A DNA stretch of 64,000 bases from positions 62,001 to 126,000 of the forward strand of contig CASFTM010000004.1 in the NCBI GenBank assembly GCA_949297775.1. Reading direction: 5' to 3'. The notes beneath the pieces are model-generated. The model did no database searches, was not told the origin of the DNA, and saw only the letters and a program-made list of their open reading frames with translations. Positions 16,203 through 24,431 of the stretch are shown piece by piece (the stretch's first letter is position 1; the number at the start of each line of letters is the position of its first letter). Both the position numbers and the translations under genes were made by a program. Origin of the DNA: an uncultured bacterium. Lineage in GTDB: Bacteria; Elusimicrobiota; Elusimicrobia; Elusimicrobiales; Elusimicrobiaceae.

Positions 16203-16797
16203 TTGTTTTCTCCTAAAGCGCGGGACAGGCGGTTCCATACCGTATACAACATCAGCAAATTTACCACCCAGATATAATACGATGTAACTGTAATGGAAGG
16301 CCAATGGAACACGGTCAGCAAGCCAAGCAACCCCAGCCAAAAAGCCCGGTCGCTTTTGCCCATGGGCCCGTCGTAACGGCGGGAAGCCTGTATCTGCAGC
16401 CCCATAATGCCGGCGGTTTCCGTTAAGATTAACAAGACACTAAAAACTAAAATCGTCCACAGGTTCATATGGAGCACATACAGAAAGGGAATATACAACA
16501 CCAAATCGGACAAAATGTCCCCCATTTCATTTAAAACGGCCCCCAGGCGGGTTTTTGGTTGTATTCCCGGGCGAGCATGCCGTCAAACGCATTTAACGCC
16601 ATGCGCACAAAAAGAAACAGAGGCATCACCCCATACACTGCCGGATGGGTTGGCGCAGCGCAGCCCACGGCCGCCCCGACCAAGCAGGAAAGAACAAAGG
16701 CCGTAATCGTCACTTGGTTGGCGGAAATGCGGCGAGCGGCTAAGAAAGCCACTGCCGGACGCAAAAACTGCTGAAAGGCAGGCTTGAGTTGGTATAT
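16199..16797 (-). pseudogene. ynbA: CDP-alcohol phosphatidyltransferase (YnbA-like), frameshifted
   Basis: The family would transfer a phosphatidyl group from CDP-diacylglycerol to an alcohol. The signature DG..AR........G...D...D is split: NAFDGMLAREYNQK lies in one frame (16531 upward), and LGAVLNEMGDILSD in another. Adding one A to the five-A run near 16548-16552 rejoins them and gives 199 codons, close to E. coli YnbA (201 aa). The upstream half extends back past a TTG (16764) as YQLKPAFQQFLRP, which resembles the E. coli N-terminus, but no ATG, GTG or ribosome site precedes it (ATA at 16797). Either a real pseudogene, a -1 frameshift gene, or an assembly error. Its stop overlaps the ynbC start. 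Confidence 0.8.
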
Positions 16798-16835
16798 AGA
16801 AATTATATTTTATTGTATCATATAAAATAAATAGA

Positions 16836-16922
16836 AAACGGAGGAGCCCGGTAATATCCGTGCCCGGGCCAGCCCGCCGGCTAACCGGTTATCAAACGCC
16901 GCCGAAAAGAACCCCTCCGTTT
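16836..16922. repeat. 9-bp inverted repeat between divergent genes
   Basis: AAACGGAGG (16836-16844) and CCTCCGTTT (16914-16922) enclose 69 nt with further pairing (GCCCGG/CCGGGC and CCGG/CCGG). It lies between the ynbA remnant and the hydrolase gene at 16952. Confidence 0.5.
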
Positions 16923-16951
16923 ATATACCCAAAGCCTATAAGGAAACATTT

Positions 16952-17815
16952 ATGACAACCCTTTTTTTCGTGTTGCTGGTAGCGGTGTTGCTGGGGATTA
17001 TCCTCCCCAGCGGCTACGGGTTATGGTTGTATTCCCGCGCACAAAAGCCTCCCCTTACGTTGCACCCGCAGGATGTAGGTTTGAAGGCGGAAGAAATAAC
17101 GGTCGCTATACCGGGCCGCGGAACGGTGAAAGGCTGGTTCATTGCCAACCCTGCCAGCCCCAACACCCTGGTGCTGATGCATGGCTTTGCCATGAACAAA
17201 GGTGATATTTTAAAACGCACGTATCTGCTGGCAAAAGACTGCAATTTATTTTATTTTGATTTTTTAGGTTCCGGCGACAGTCAAGGGAAAACCCATATCG
17301 GTTATTCGGAGCCGGACGATTTGGAGCACGTCATTCAATACCTCAAACAATACAAACCGCAAGCCACGCGCCGCGTGGCCCTATACGGGATAAGCCAAGG
17401 GGCGGGAGCGGCCGTCCGTTATACAGCCAATCACCCGGAAATGGCTTGCCTGATTGCCGAGGCGACCTATTATTCGTTTTGGGATGTTGCCCGCCGCTGG
17501 ATTTGGAAGCGGACCAAAACCCCGTATTTCCCCACCGTATACAGCTTTTTACGCTTGGCAGAATTAAAGCTGCACTGCCATTTGGAAGACTTTGCGCCTA
17601 AAAACACCGCTTCCGCCATAAAGGTTCCCTCTTTGCTCATACACGGGCAAAAAGATTCCATTTCCCCACTGGCAAATGCCCGCAAAGTGTATGCCCTTTT
17701 GTCCGGCCCCAAAGAATTGTGGAGCGTCCCTGAAGCGGGGCATACCAGCTGCGCACGCGTCGCCGGGGAAGAGTATATCCGGCGTATCCGTGCTTTCCTA
17801 AAAGCACATTTATAA
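16952..17815 (+). CDS. Membrane-anchored alpha/beta hydrolase
   Basis: 287 aa with AAGGAAAC before the ATG. An N-terminal hydrophobic helix (about 3-25) anchors a serine hydrolase domain of the BAAT/YqkD-like type: LMHGFAMNKGD (oxyanion region, about 73-83), YDFLGSGDSQG, YGISQGAGAA with the nucleophile Ser (about 150), a late Asp (GQKDSISP) and His (EAGHTSC) that complete the triad. Acts on an ester or amide that I cannot name. It is divergent from the ynb cluster, so it is not part of that operon. Confidence 0.87.
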   Translation: MTTLFFVLLVAVLLGIILPSGYGLWLYSRAQKPPLTLHPQDVGLKAEEITVAIPGRGTVKGWFIANPASPNTLVLMHGFAMNKGDILKRTYLLAKDCNLFYFDFLGSGDSQGKTHIGYSEPDDLEHVIQYLKQYKPQATRRVALYGISQGAGAAVRYTANHPEMACLIAEATYYSFWDVARRWIWKRTKTPYFPTVYSFLRLAELKLHCHLEDFAPKNTASAIKVPSLLIHGQKDSISPLANARKVYALLSGPKELWSVPEAGHTSCARVAGEEYIRRIRAFLKAHL

Positions 17816-17946
17816 CGAGTGCGCTTGCGTGGAATGATATTTCACTTAAGTTCAAAAACTTTGCGCAAAGACATAGTATTAAGCAGCAATTTGAATATTT
17901 GATATTTTTCACACTCCCAGTGTACGAACGCAATATGTTTCTTTAA
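17816..17946. other. AT-rich intergenic stretch, no feature seen
   Basis: Start of a 777-bp gene-poor region (17816-18592). No terminator-like hairpin or promoter is convincing in this first part. Confidence 0.5.
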
Positions 17947-18435
17947 AACTCCAAAATTTTTCCTGGGGCTTTTCTCCTAAAATCTAAAAGTTTAGTTCTG
18001 TTTGTATTTTTCAATTCTCTTGTTGCTGAGGAAAATCTACCGCATGTCCGCCAGCGGTATTTCACAAGCAAATATGGATATGTTTTTTATTTAGAATCAC
18101 ATCCTATTCCTATGCCAAAAGACCAGGCGTGCCGTTGGCACAAGAGGGAAACGGGCTCCTTTCAGCTGGGCGCGCATTCTTACTTCAAAAATCTGCAAAA
18201 GGCGGGAAATTGTGCGCCTCCAAGTTACCCTTTACGAAATACCTGGCAGAGTGAAGTTTGAAATAATACAGGTTGCTATCTCCAGCCACAACAGCCAGTT
18301 CGTACAGCCTTATAGGGAAATGTTGTACCGAAAAGGGCATCCTTTCTTTTGTATGCAGAGGAAGAGTCTGCCCATACCGTATTGGATGCCTTGCTACAGC
18401 ACTTGCGCTATAATGTTAATCAAGCCAAGGGGTAA
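17947..18435 (+). pseudogene. Possible decayed coding sequence
   Basis: One reading frame stays open for about 163 codons except for a TGA (18259-18261) and a TAG (18313-18315). A further TAA lies just before it (17944). It begins near NSKIFPGAF and ends with AEEESAHTVLDALLQHLRYN and a stop at 18433-18435; the end in particular looks like real protein. There is no start codon with a ribosome site. A 118-codon open frame from 18212 in another phase reads like noise. The family is not recognised. Confidence 0.35.
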
Positions 18436-18592
18436 GGGGGTCTTTCTTTTTCACGCACGGCAGCTGGATACAAAAATGCGCTTTTTAGCAGACAAAAAGA
18501 ACATTCCCCCGGGAAAACAAAGGGGCGTTCCCTTCCTGATTTTATATCGGTTTTGCTCCCGCTTTTAGGGGCGTTTCTGCAAAAAGGAAATT
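18436..18592. other. Intergenic, imperfect hairpin only
   Basis: GGGGGTCTTTCTTTTT near 18437 is roughly complementary to AAAAAGAACATTCCCCC near 18497. No gene seen. Confidence 0.4.
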
Positions 18593-19327
18593 TTATTTTT
18601 TATAATCAAAAGCTGGCATCGGTTGGGTTTTAAACAAATTCTGGCGATGGCGGGCGTCTATTTTCTGTTTAAAATCCGTATTAGGGCACACCCCGGTTCG
18701 GATGTATTCATCCAAAGCCGCATAAGTAAAACCCAGTTTTTCTTCGTCGGTTTTGCCGGTTAAGCCGTCCGACGGAGCTTTAACCACCAAATACTCCGGC
18801 AACCCCAGCTCTTTGCCAATGGCAATTACTTCCGTTACGGTCAAATTCAAAAGCGGAGCAAAATCGCCCACGCCGTCCCCATAACGGGTGGAATATCCCA
18901 CCCAGGCTTCCGACATATTAGACGTATTGACCACCCGTCCGTTAACGGATTGCGCCACAGCATACAGCGTGGACATCCTAAGCCGGGGGGCCAAATTAAT
19001 GCGGCTTTGCGGGCTGACCTCCGCCTGCTGCGCCAATTGTTCTAACAAGTTATCATACGCGGATTGGATATTTATTTCAAAATGTTTAATGCCTAAATGA
19101 CGGCAAACCGCCCGGGAATCGGCAATATCCCGTTGGGTGCCGTTAGGCATCAACACGCCAACCACCCGGTCTTTCCCCAGAGCACGCACACAAAGGGCCG
19201 CCACCACCGTACTGTCTTTCCCGCCGGAAATACCCACCACAGCGTTGCAGCCTTTTCCATCTGTTTCAAAACGCTGTTTTAACCAATTTATAACTTCTTC
19301 CGTTACCTGTTTAGCATTAAAAACCAT
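18593..19327 (-). CDS. nadE: NAD+ synthase, ammonia-dependent
   Basis: 244 aa, single-domain length of the NH3-dependent NadE (no glutaminase domain). Catalyses the ATP-dependent amidation of nicotinate adenine dinucleotide, the last step of NAD synthesis. The ATP pyrophosphatase P-loop SGGKDST is at about 34-40; NTSNMSEAWVGYSTRYGDG (about 142-160) and KAPSDGLTGKTDEEKLG (about 185-201) are typical substrate-binding stretches. GGAGAAG precedes the ATG. Single-gene unit. Confidence 0.95.
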   Translation of the reverse strand: MVFNAKQVTEEVINWLKQRFETDGKGCNAVVGISGGKDSTVVAALCVRALGKDRVVGVLMPNGTQRDIADSRAVCRHLGIKHFEINIQSAYDNLLEQLAQQAEVSPQSRINLAPRLRMSTLYAVAQSVNGRVVNTSNMSEAWVGYSTRYGDGVGDFAPLLNLTVTEVIAIGKELGLPEYLVVKAPSDGLTGKTDEEKLGFTYAALDEYIRTGVCPNTDFKQKIDARHRQNLFKTQPMPAFDYKK

Positions 19328-19479
19328 ATTATCTTCTCCGTATCATTAGATATAAACGCAATATAAAAATTACAGTCATTTACAGCCCCACCGACAGTGA
19401 AGCGGTAAAAGGAAAGATTTTTTCTCTTAAAAATTATATCATCTATTTTTAATGTATTAAAAGAAGGAAGCTCCCCAAA

Positions 19480-20121
19480 ATGCTAAACGGTACTTCTCTT
19501 GGAATAGATATTGGCCAAAAATTAGGAAAGAAATATCCCAAAACTATGTTAACGATAGCAGTGTGCTTTTTCCTGCTGTTGGGTGCGCTTGGGTGGTATG
19601 ATGTTTCGCGCACCCGCCACTACAAACAGCTGCAACGCCTGGGGGACGCTATCCTGCAGGCCGAAGAAACCTATTACGCCCAAGAAGGGCATTTTACCGC
19701 CGATTTAGACCAGCTTAAACTGCCGGATTTTCCCCCTTTATTGGAAAAAGAATACAAACGGGGGAAATATGTGTATGAAGGAGAAACCCTGGTGGAACAA
19801 CCCGCTGTATTTACCGGGAAAACCCAAGACGGGGATGAAATTTTAATATATCTTAACGGTGGGATAAAACCGGCGAACCCGTCTGCTTTAAACTTTTCTC
19901 CTATATTGGAAATCCGCGTTTCGGCACATTCCCCTGCTCTTCCCGCCGGCTACACGGTGTTGCGCCGGTACGGCCCGAACGATTCCCCCGACCCGATTAA
20001 AATATGCGAAGTGCCGGTTTCTCACGACAACCTGGCCCCAAGCGACCTGCAAGCCCGGGGCAGCCTGTGCCAAAAAGCCGGCGCCCGCCCGACAGACAAT
20101 CCGCTTTTGTGGGTGTTTTAG
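19480..20121 (+). CDS. Pilin-like membrane-anchored protein lacking the prepilin cleavage motif
   Basis: 213 aa with GAAGGAAG before the ATG. A cytoplasmic basic stretch, one membrane helix (about 23-42) and an extracytoplasmic domain. After the helix, LGDAILQAEETYYAQEGHFT then DLDQL is the same pattern seen in pilins of this genome (compare IQAQQAYYLANGTY in the gene at 37473). There is, however, no G/FTLIE processing site. It precedes a true pilin gene by 135 bp on the same strand. It may be a pilin-derived anchored protein. Function unknown. Confidence 0.75.
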   Translation: MLNGTSLGIDIGQKLGKKYPKTMLTIAVCFFLLLGALGWYDVSRTRHYKQLQRLGDAILQAEETYYAQEGHFTADLDQLKLPDFPPLLEKEYKRGKYVYEGETLVEQPAVFTGKTQDGDEILIYLNGGIKPANPSALNFSPILEIRVSAHSPALPAGYTVLRRYGPNDSPDPIKICEVPVSHDNLAPSDLQARGSLCQKAGARPTDNPLLWVF

Positions 20122-20208
20122 TGCGGGCAAGCAAAATGAAGAATTTTAGGCATGCAAAAAGCTGCATTTTTGGGCTGTTTTCCCAATACAAAAGGAGGAG
20201 AAAAGTTC

Positions 20209-20236
20209 TTGTTTTTTTAGGAAAAATTCTTATAAT
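20209..20236 (+). promoter_or_regulatory. Promoter of the pilin gene at 20257
   Basis: TTGTTT (20209-20214), 16 bp, TATAAT (20231-20236). Confidence 0.6.
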
Positions 20237-20256
20237 ATAAGCAAGAGGGGTGGGTT

Positions 20257-20763
20257 ATGAAAAAGGTTAAACAAGGTTTCACTTTAATTGAAATGTTAGT
20301 AGTGGTTTTGGTAATAGGTACCTTGGTATCTATTGCTCTTCCGCAATATGATAAGGCGGTGGCGCGCAGCCGTGCCGCTGAAATCTGGTCTATCTTGCCT
20401 ACGCTTCGCAGTGCTGCCGAAGAATATTGCCTGGCGAACGGAACCGACAGGCCGGACCCGGAGAATCTATCCGTTTCCTTTCCTGCACATATGAAGACCA
20501 CGGTCTTAAGTTGTGCGAACTGTTCGTCTTTCCGCTCCAGATCGGGTTATGTATCGGGTATTTTGTTATTAGGGAAAGACAGAACAATCAGCGACGCAAT
20601 GGCTAACCCAAACTCGTCAGACTATGTTTCGCTCAGCTTGTACCAAACCGGAGAACGGGTTTGCAATGGAAGTGAAGAAAATTGCAAAACAATTGGGTTT
20701 ACCAAAGGTGATCGATATTGTGACAGCTCGGGATGCTATTCCAACGGAAATTATAGACAATAA
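20257..20763 (+). CDS. Type IV prepilin
   Basis: 168 aa. Classical class III signal KKVKQGFTLIEMLVVVLVIG, with cleavage after Gly7 and Glu5 of the mature chain kept. The helix leads into ALPQYDKAVARSRAAEIWSI, common in this group's pilins. The C-terminal half has two Cys pairs (CANC near 88-91; CNGS..NC and CDSSGC near the end) likely forming disulfides. It has its own promoter and the terminator at 20775-20810, so it is a single-gene unit. Pilus machinery is not in the window. Confidence 0.92.
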   Translation: MKKVKQGFTLIEMLVVVLVIGTLVSIALPQYDKAVARSRAAEIWSILPTLRSAAEEYCLANGTDRPDPENLSVSFPAHMKTTVLSCANCSSFRSRSGYVSGILLLGKDRTISDAMANPNSSDYVSLSLYQTGERVCNGSEENCKTIGFTKGDRYCDSSGCYSNGNYRQ

Positions 20764-20774
20764 AGGACTCATTT

Positions 20775-20810
20775 AACACCACAAGGCGGCTTAGCCGTCT
20801 TGTGGTGTTT
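20775..20810 (+). terminator. Terminator of the pilin gene
   Basis: AACACCACAAGGCGGC / GCCGTCTTGTGGTGTT with a 3-nt loop (one G-T pair), followed by a short T-rich stretch. Confidence 0.8.
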
Positions 20811-20825
20811 ATATAAGCCCCACTT

Positions 20826-22466
20826 ATGAAGCATTTTTCCTATTCACTCCTCCCAAATATATCGCCCGTTGTAACCAACGGGCTTTTGTTGTTCGTGTTT
20901 TTGCTTATTGGCGGCAGTTTAAGCATGTTAATGGGGCAGGATGCCTCTGTTGATTTATTAAATTATCACTTATACACTCCCTTTTCTTTTTTGCACCACC
21001 GGGAAGCAGTGGATTTAATTCCCGCCGGGATGCATACTTTTTTTAACCCGCTGTTGGATGTCCCCTACTATGTAGTATTTACCGCGTTAAACGATTTCCC
21101 GCGCTTAACGGCTTTTTTGCAAGGGCTGTGGTATGGCGTATTTTTGTTTGCCGGGTGGAAAATATGCATGCTGTTATGGCCGGATTTTTCGTCCGCCGGG
21201 GACAGGCTAGGCCGCTTAAGTGTGTTTATTTTAGCCTGCACGGGTACGGCGGCTGTTTCACAAATCGGCATTTCTTCCAACGAAGTTCCCTTGGCGGCAG
21301 GGGCATTGTTAATTTGCTGGCTGATTCTCTTGCAAGTCCGTTCCGTCCGGCCCCGCCCGGCGATATGGGCGGCCGCTTCTTTGCTGACGGGGGCCCTGTT
21401 CGGCCTAAAATACACCTTCGGGCCGACAGCCTTCGGGCTGGCGTTTGCCGGCGGCTATGTATGGTGGCAAAAGGGACATTCTTTTAAAATTTTCCTTCTG
21501 TGTGTGCTGTGCGGCACAACCGGGCTCTTGCTGACTGACGGGTTTTTTATGTGGCGGCTGTGGCAGGAACTGGGCAACCCGCTTTTTCCCTATTTCAACC
21601 ATCTGTTTCAATCCCCTTTTTTTGACGCGATTAACCTTTCTAACGGCATAGGGGCGGCACAGTCCTGGCAGGAAGCGCTGCTCCTCCCCTTTCAGCGCCC
21701 GCAAGTAGCGGTGGTAGAATTTCAAACGGACTGGCGGCTGGCGCTGGGATTTGCCTCGTGGGCGGTGTGGCTGTTTTTGCTGTGTTTTAAAAAAGTCCGG
21801 CAAACGGCCCCGCTGGGCGGACTGCTGCCGCTGTGGCTGATTTTTTTTGGAATAACCTATTGGCTGTGGGCGTTGCTGTTTGGCGTTATGCGGTACGAAA
21901 TAATGCTGGAATTTGCTTCCGCCGTGTTGTTTGTCTCCCTGGTACAATATCTGTTAGGCCGGGTAACGGGGGCCGTCCTGGCCGCGGGGGTAACACTGGT
22001 ACTGCTTGCCACCCCGCCGCTGGATTGGGGACGCACGGCATACGCCGAGCACAATTTAACGGCTTCGCTCCCCAAGCTGGAAGAAAATGCTTTGGTACTG
22101 CTTGGCGGGCATATCTCCTTTTTGGCATTAGCTAATCCGCAAGCGCAGTATATAGGCGGCATTTGGTTCCGCCCGGAAGATTACGCCGACCAGCAAAAAT
22201 ATGCCGCCCGGCGGCTGAACATACTCCAGCCCGACGATTACCGCTTTCACTTTGAAGACGCTATCCGCCAAAAAGTGCAACAGCACGAAGGGCAGCTCTA
22301 TATTATCGGGCCTTATTCCCTCTTGACGAAAGAAGCAAACACCTGGCTGCGCTACGGGGTGGAGCTAATAGAGCCGGAAAAAAATTGTACAATGTTCACC
22401 AGCCATTTAGATGTTAATTACGGAGGTTTTTGGTTATGCCCGGCACGCAAGACATCCCGGAATTAA
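20826..22466 (+). CDS. Polytopic membrane protein, probable GT-C glycosyltransferase
   Basis: 546 aa with about 11-12 membrane helices and a C-terminal soluble part (about 430-546). The first extracytoplasmic loop has GQDASVDLLNYHLYTPF (about 38-54), with acidic residues where GT-C enzymes hold their catalytic Asp and the lipid-phosphate-sugar donor site. It overlaps the following family 2 glycosyltransferase by 31 bp, the usual pairing of a polyprenyl-phosphate sugar synthase with a membrane transferase. It therefore probably moves a sugar from a lipid carrier to an envelope acceptor. The exact family is not recognised. Confidence 0.7.
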   Translation: MKHFSYSLLPNISPVVTNGLLLFVFLLIGGSLSMLMGQDASVDLLNYHLYTPFSFLHHREAVDLIPAGMHTFFNPLLDVPYYVVFTALNDFPRLTAFLQGLWYGVFLFAGWKICMLLWPDFSSAGDRLGRLSVFILACTGTAAVSQIGISSNEVPLAAGALLICWLILLQVRSVRPRPAIWAAASLLTGALFGLKYTFGPTAFGLAFAGGYVWWQKGHSFKIFLLCVLCGTTGLLLTDGFFMWRLWQELGNPLFPYFNHLFQSPFFDAINLSNGIGAAQSWQEALLLPFQRPQVAVVEFQTDWRLALGFASWAVWLFLLCFKKVRQTAPLGGLLPLWLIFFGITYWLWALLFGVMRYEIMLEFASAVLFVSLVQYLLGRVTGAVLAAGVTLVLLATPPLDWGRTAYAEHNLTASLPKLEENALVLLGGHISFLALANPQAQYIGGIWFRPEDYADQQKYAARRLNILQPDDYRFHFEDAIRQKVQQHEGQLYIIGPYSLLTKEANTWLRYGVELIEPEKNCTMFTSHLDVNYGGFWLCPARKTSRN

Positions 22467-23155
22467 GTATTGTTTTCCCGTGCCGCAACGAGGAGCTTTC
22501 GCTCCCGGCCTGCCTGCAGGAAGCGCAAACCGCCTGCCAAGAGCAACACGTCCGAGCGGAAATTATCGTAGCGGATAACAACTCTACGGACCGCAGCGCC
22601 GCCCTGGCGCAAGCGGCGGGGGCGCGGGTGGTGCCGGTGGCGCAAAAAGGCTACGGGGCCGCCCTGCACGAAGGCATTTTGGCGGCACGCGGGCAATGGG
22701 TGTGCTTCTGCGATGCGGACGGCTCGTACCCGCCCGGGTATTTTCCGCAAATGCTGCGGGAAATCAAAACCTCCGGGGCGGATTTGCTGTTGGCTAACCG
22801 CCTGCACGGGAATATCCTGCCCAAAGCGATGCCCTTTCTAAACCGGTATGTAGGCACGCCTGTTCTGTCGGCGATGATACGGCTGTTGTTCCGCCTGCCG
22901 ACCAACGACTGCAACAGCGGCATGCGCATCTTGCGCCGGGACAAATACGAGGAACTGCACCTGCAAACGCGGGATATGTCCTACGCCAGCGAAATGCTGT
23001 GCCGTGCCGCCCAAAAAAAATGGAAATATCGGGAATGGATTTTGCCGCTCTTCCGGCCGGATACCCGGCGGGGCCGGCCGCCGCATCTGCAGCGCTGGCA
23101 GGACGGCTGGCGCCACGTAAAAACAATTTTTCGGTGTTACTTTCACCCCGTTTAA
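22436..23155 (+). CDS. Family 2 glycosyltransferase (dolichyl/polyprenyl-phosphate sugar synthase type)
   Basis: 239 aa, start at the ATG 22436 with GGAGG 9 nt upstream. GT-A fold: LSIVFPCRNEE (about 10-20), IIVADNNSTDRS with the nucleotide-binding Asp, CFCDADGSYPP (about 90-100) with the DxD motif, and CNSGMRILRRD (about 160-170), typical of the DPM1/GtrB-like group. No C-terminal membrane helices. It overlaps the upstream membrane protein, so it probably supplies its activated sugar. Confidence 0.88.
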   Translation: MPGTQDIPELSIVFPCRNEELSLPACLQEAQTACQEQHVRAEIIVADNNSTDRSAALAQAAGARVVPVAQKGYGAALHEGILAARGQWVCFCDADGSYPPGYFPQMLREIKTSGADLLLANRLHGNILPKAMPFLNRYVGTPVLSAMIRLLFRLPTNDCNSGMRILRRDKYEELHLQTRDMSYASEMLCRAAQKKWKYREWILPLFRPDTRRGRPPHLQRWQDGWRHVKTIFRCYFHPV

Positions 23156-23164
23156 CCGGACGGC

Positions 23165-24256
23165 TTACCGGGAAGCAAGCGGCGGATTCCGGCGGAGCTT
23201 GCGGTGAAATTGGCGAATATGTTTGCGGGAAATTTGCTTGATTTGGTCCAACATCCACGACGGGTCCGCATCTAAGTTAAACAACGGGATGACTAAATCG
23301 GCCCCGGCCTCCAGCGCGGCGTTCATCTGCGCACCTTCGGATACAAACCGCCGCTGGGCGGACGCTTCCATATTCAGTGCGTCGGGCACAATCCACCCGT
23401 CAAACTGCAATTCTTCGCGCACAAAATGATAAAACTGTTTAGAATAGGTGGACACGTCTTCCGGGTCAATGGCGGTGTACAAGGCGTGCGCCGTCATTAA
23501 AAAAGGCCATTGGTTGCTGCCCGCAAACGGCGGCAAAAGCCGCTGGCGGATTTCCGCCTGCGTCAACGCCACCACCTGCCGCTCATAATGCGGGTCCGAT
23601 GACGAGGCCGACGCCCCTACCGCGTGTTTGTAGCAAGGAACCACGCCCCCGTCCGCCAATCCGCGGGCATAGGCGTCCGACAATTCTTTCACAATTTCCA
23701 CATCGTCCGAAAAATACCGCCCTTTATGCGGGGAGTTGCCTTGGGGCGTCGTTTCCGCCAACGGGGCAAACACAACATCCACCGTCAGATCTTTCAAAAA
23801 TTTTCCCACCCGCAGGCCGTATGCGTACACTTCCCGGGCGGCTTGTTTTCTGTCTTGCCGGGCCATTTTGCCAAACACCGCCGGGGCCGGCGCCGGAAAC
23901 GAGGGGTCAAACTGCTTAATGCGGTTTACCGGCCCGCCTTCCTGGTCAATAAAAAACACAAAATCCGTCCGGCCCAACACTTCGTTTAATTCTTGGCGCA
24001 GAACGCGCGGATCCAAATTTTCCCGGGCGGGCAGCCCCAGCAAAAAGCCGTACGGGTTTGCCTGCCGGTAAAACTGTTTGTCCGCTTCCGTCATCGGGTA
24101 GTGGTTAATCAGCAAAATAACCGGCCTGACCGGCGGGGCCGGCTCCGGCCACCACCGACAAAGGGCAAACACCGCCGCCAGCACCGCCAACAGTTTAAGG
24201 AACCGAAGCGGCGTAAGCGGACGGTTAAAATAAGACGCTAATAAATCTTTGGGCAT
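23165..24256 (-). CDS. Membrane-anchored GH3-like protein, catalytic loop altered
   Basis: 363 aa with one N-terminal membrane helix (about 18-36), so the domain faces the periplasm. Similar to NagZ-type GH3 enzymes: FFIDQEGGPVNR (about 105-116), KHAVGAS (about 208), TAHALYTAID and IVPDALNMEAS (about 295-305), where Asp is the nucleophile position. NagZ enzymes have KHFPGHG with a catalytic His in the loop, and that His is missing here. The protein may be inactive, use another residue, or act as a binding protein for peptidoglycan sugars. It is divergent from the choloylglycine hydrolase gene. Confidence 0.82.
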   Translation of the reverse strand: MPKDLLASYFNRPLTPLRFLKLLAVLAAVFALCRWWPEPAPPVRPVILLINHYPMTEADKQFYRQANPYGFLLGLPARENLDPRVLRQELNEVLGRTDFVFFIDQEGGPVNRIKQFDPSFPAPAPAVFGKMARQDRKQAAREVYAYGLRVGKFLKDLTVDVVFAPLAETTPQGNSPHKGRYFSDDVEIVKELSDAYARGLADGGVVPCYKHAVGASASSSDPHYERQVVALTQAEIRQRLLPPFAGSNQWPFLMTAHALYTAIDPEDVSTYSKQFYHFVREELQFDGWIVPDALNMEASAQRRFVSEGAQMNAALEAGADLVIPLFNLDADPSWMLDQIKQISRKHIRQFHRKLRRNPPLASR

Positions 24257-24306
24257 ACTTTTTCACACCGTATTATTACACTATACACAATTTAACCGAA
24301 CAGCAA

Positions 24307-24396
24307 CACCCCGCCGACGGGAGTTGAGCGGGCAAAAAGCACTGTTTGCGCCGGGAAGGAGCCCGGCTCTAATCTAAATTTTTACCTTGCGGGGTG
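24307..24396. repeat. 8-bp inverted repeat enclosing two hairpins, before the hydrolase gene
   Basis: CACCCCGC (24307-24314) and GCGGGGTG (24389-24396) enclose GCAAA/TTTGC and GCCGGG/CCCGGC hairpins, a possible three-way junction. The right arm overlaps the predicted -35 of the next gene and is followed by T-runs. Confidence 0.5.
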
Positions 24397-24414
24397 CTTT
24401 TTCTTTTTTATAAT
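24387..24414 (+). promoter_or_regulatory. Promoter of the choloylglycine-hydrolase-like gene
   Basis: TTGCGG (24387-24392), 16 bp, TATAAT (24409-24414). Confidence 0.6.
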
Positions 24415-24431
24415 GGGCTTATGGAGGAACT

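Noticed and set aside
18212-18568. 118-codon plus-strand open frame
   Set aside because: Composition looks random, its GTG start has no ribosome site, and another frame over the same DNA looks more protein-like.
24300-24410. Riboswitch before the choloylglycine hydrolase gene
   Set aside because: No aptamer core that I know (c-di-GMP, preQ1, TPP, SAM, glycine) is recognisable, and the predicted transcription start lies after the structure.
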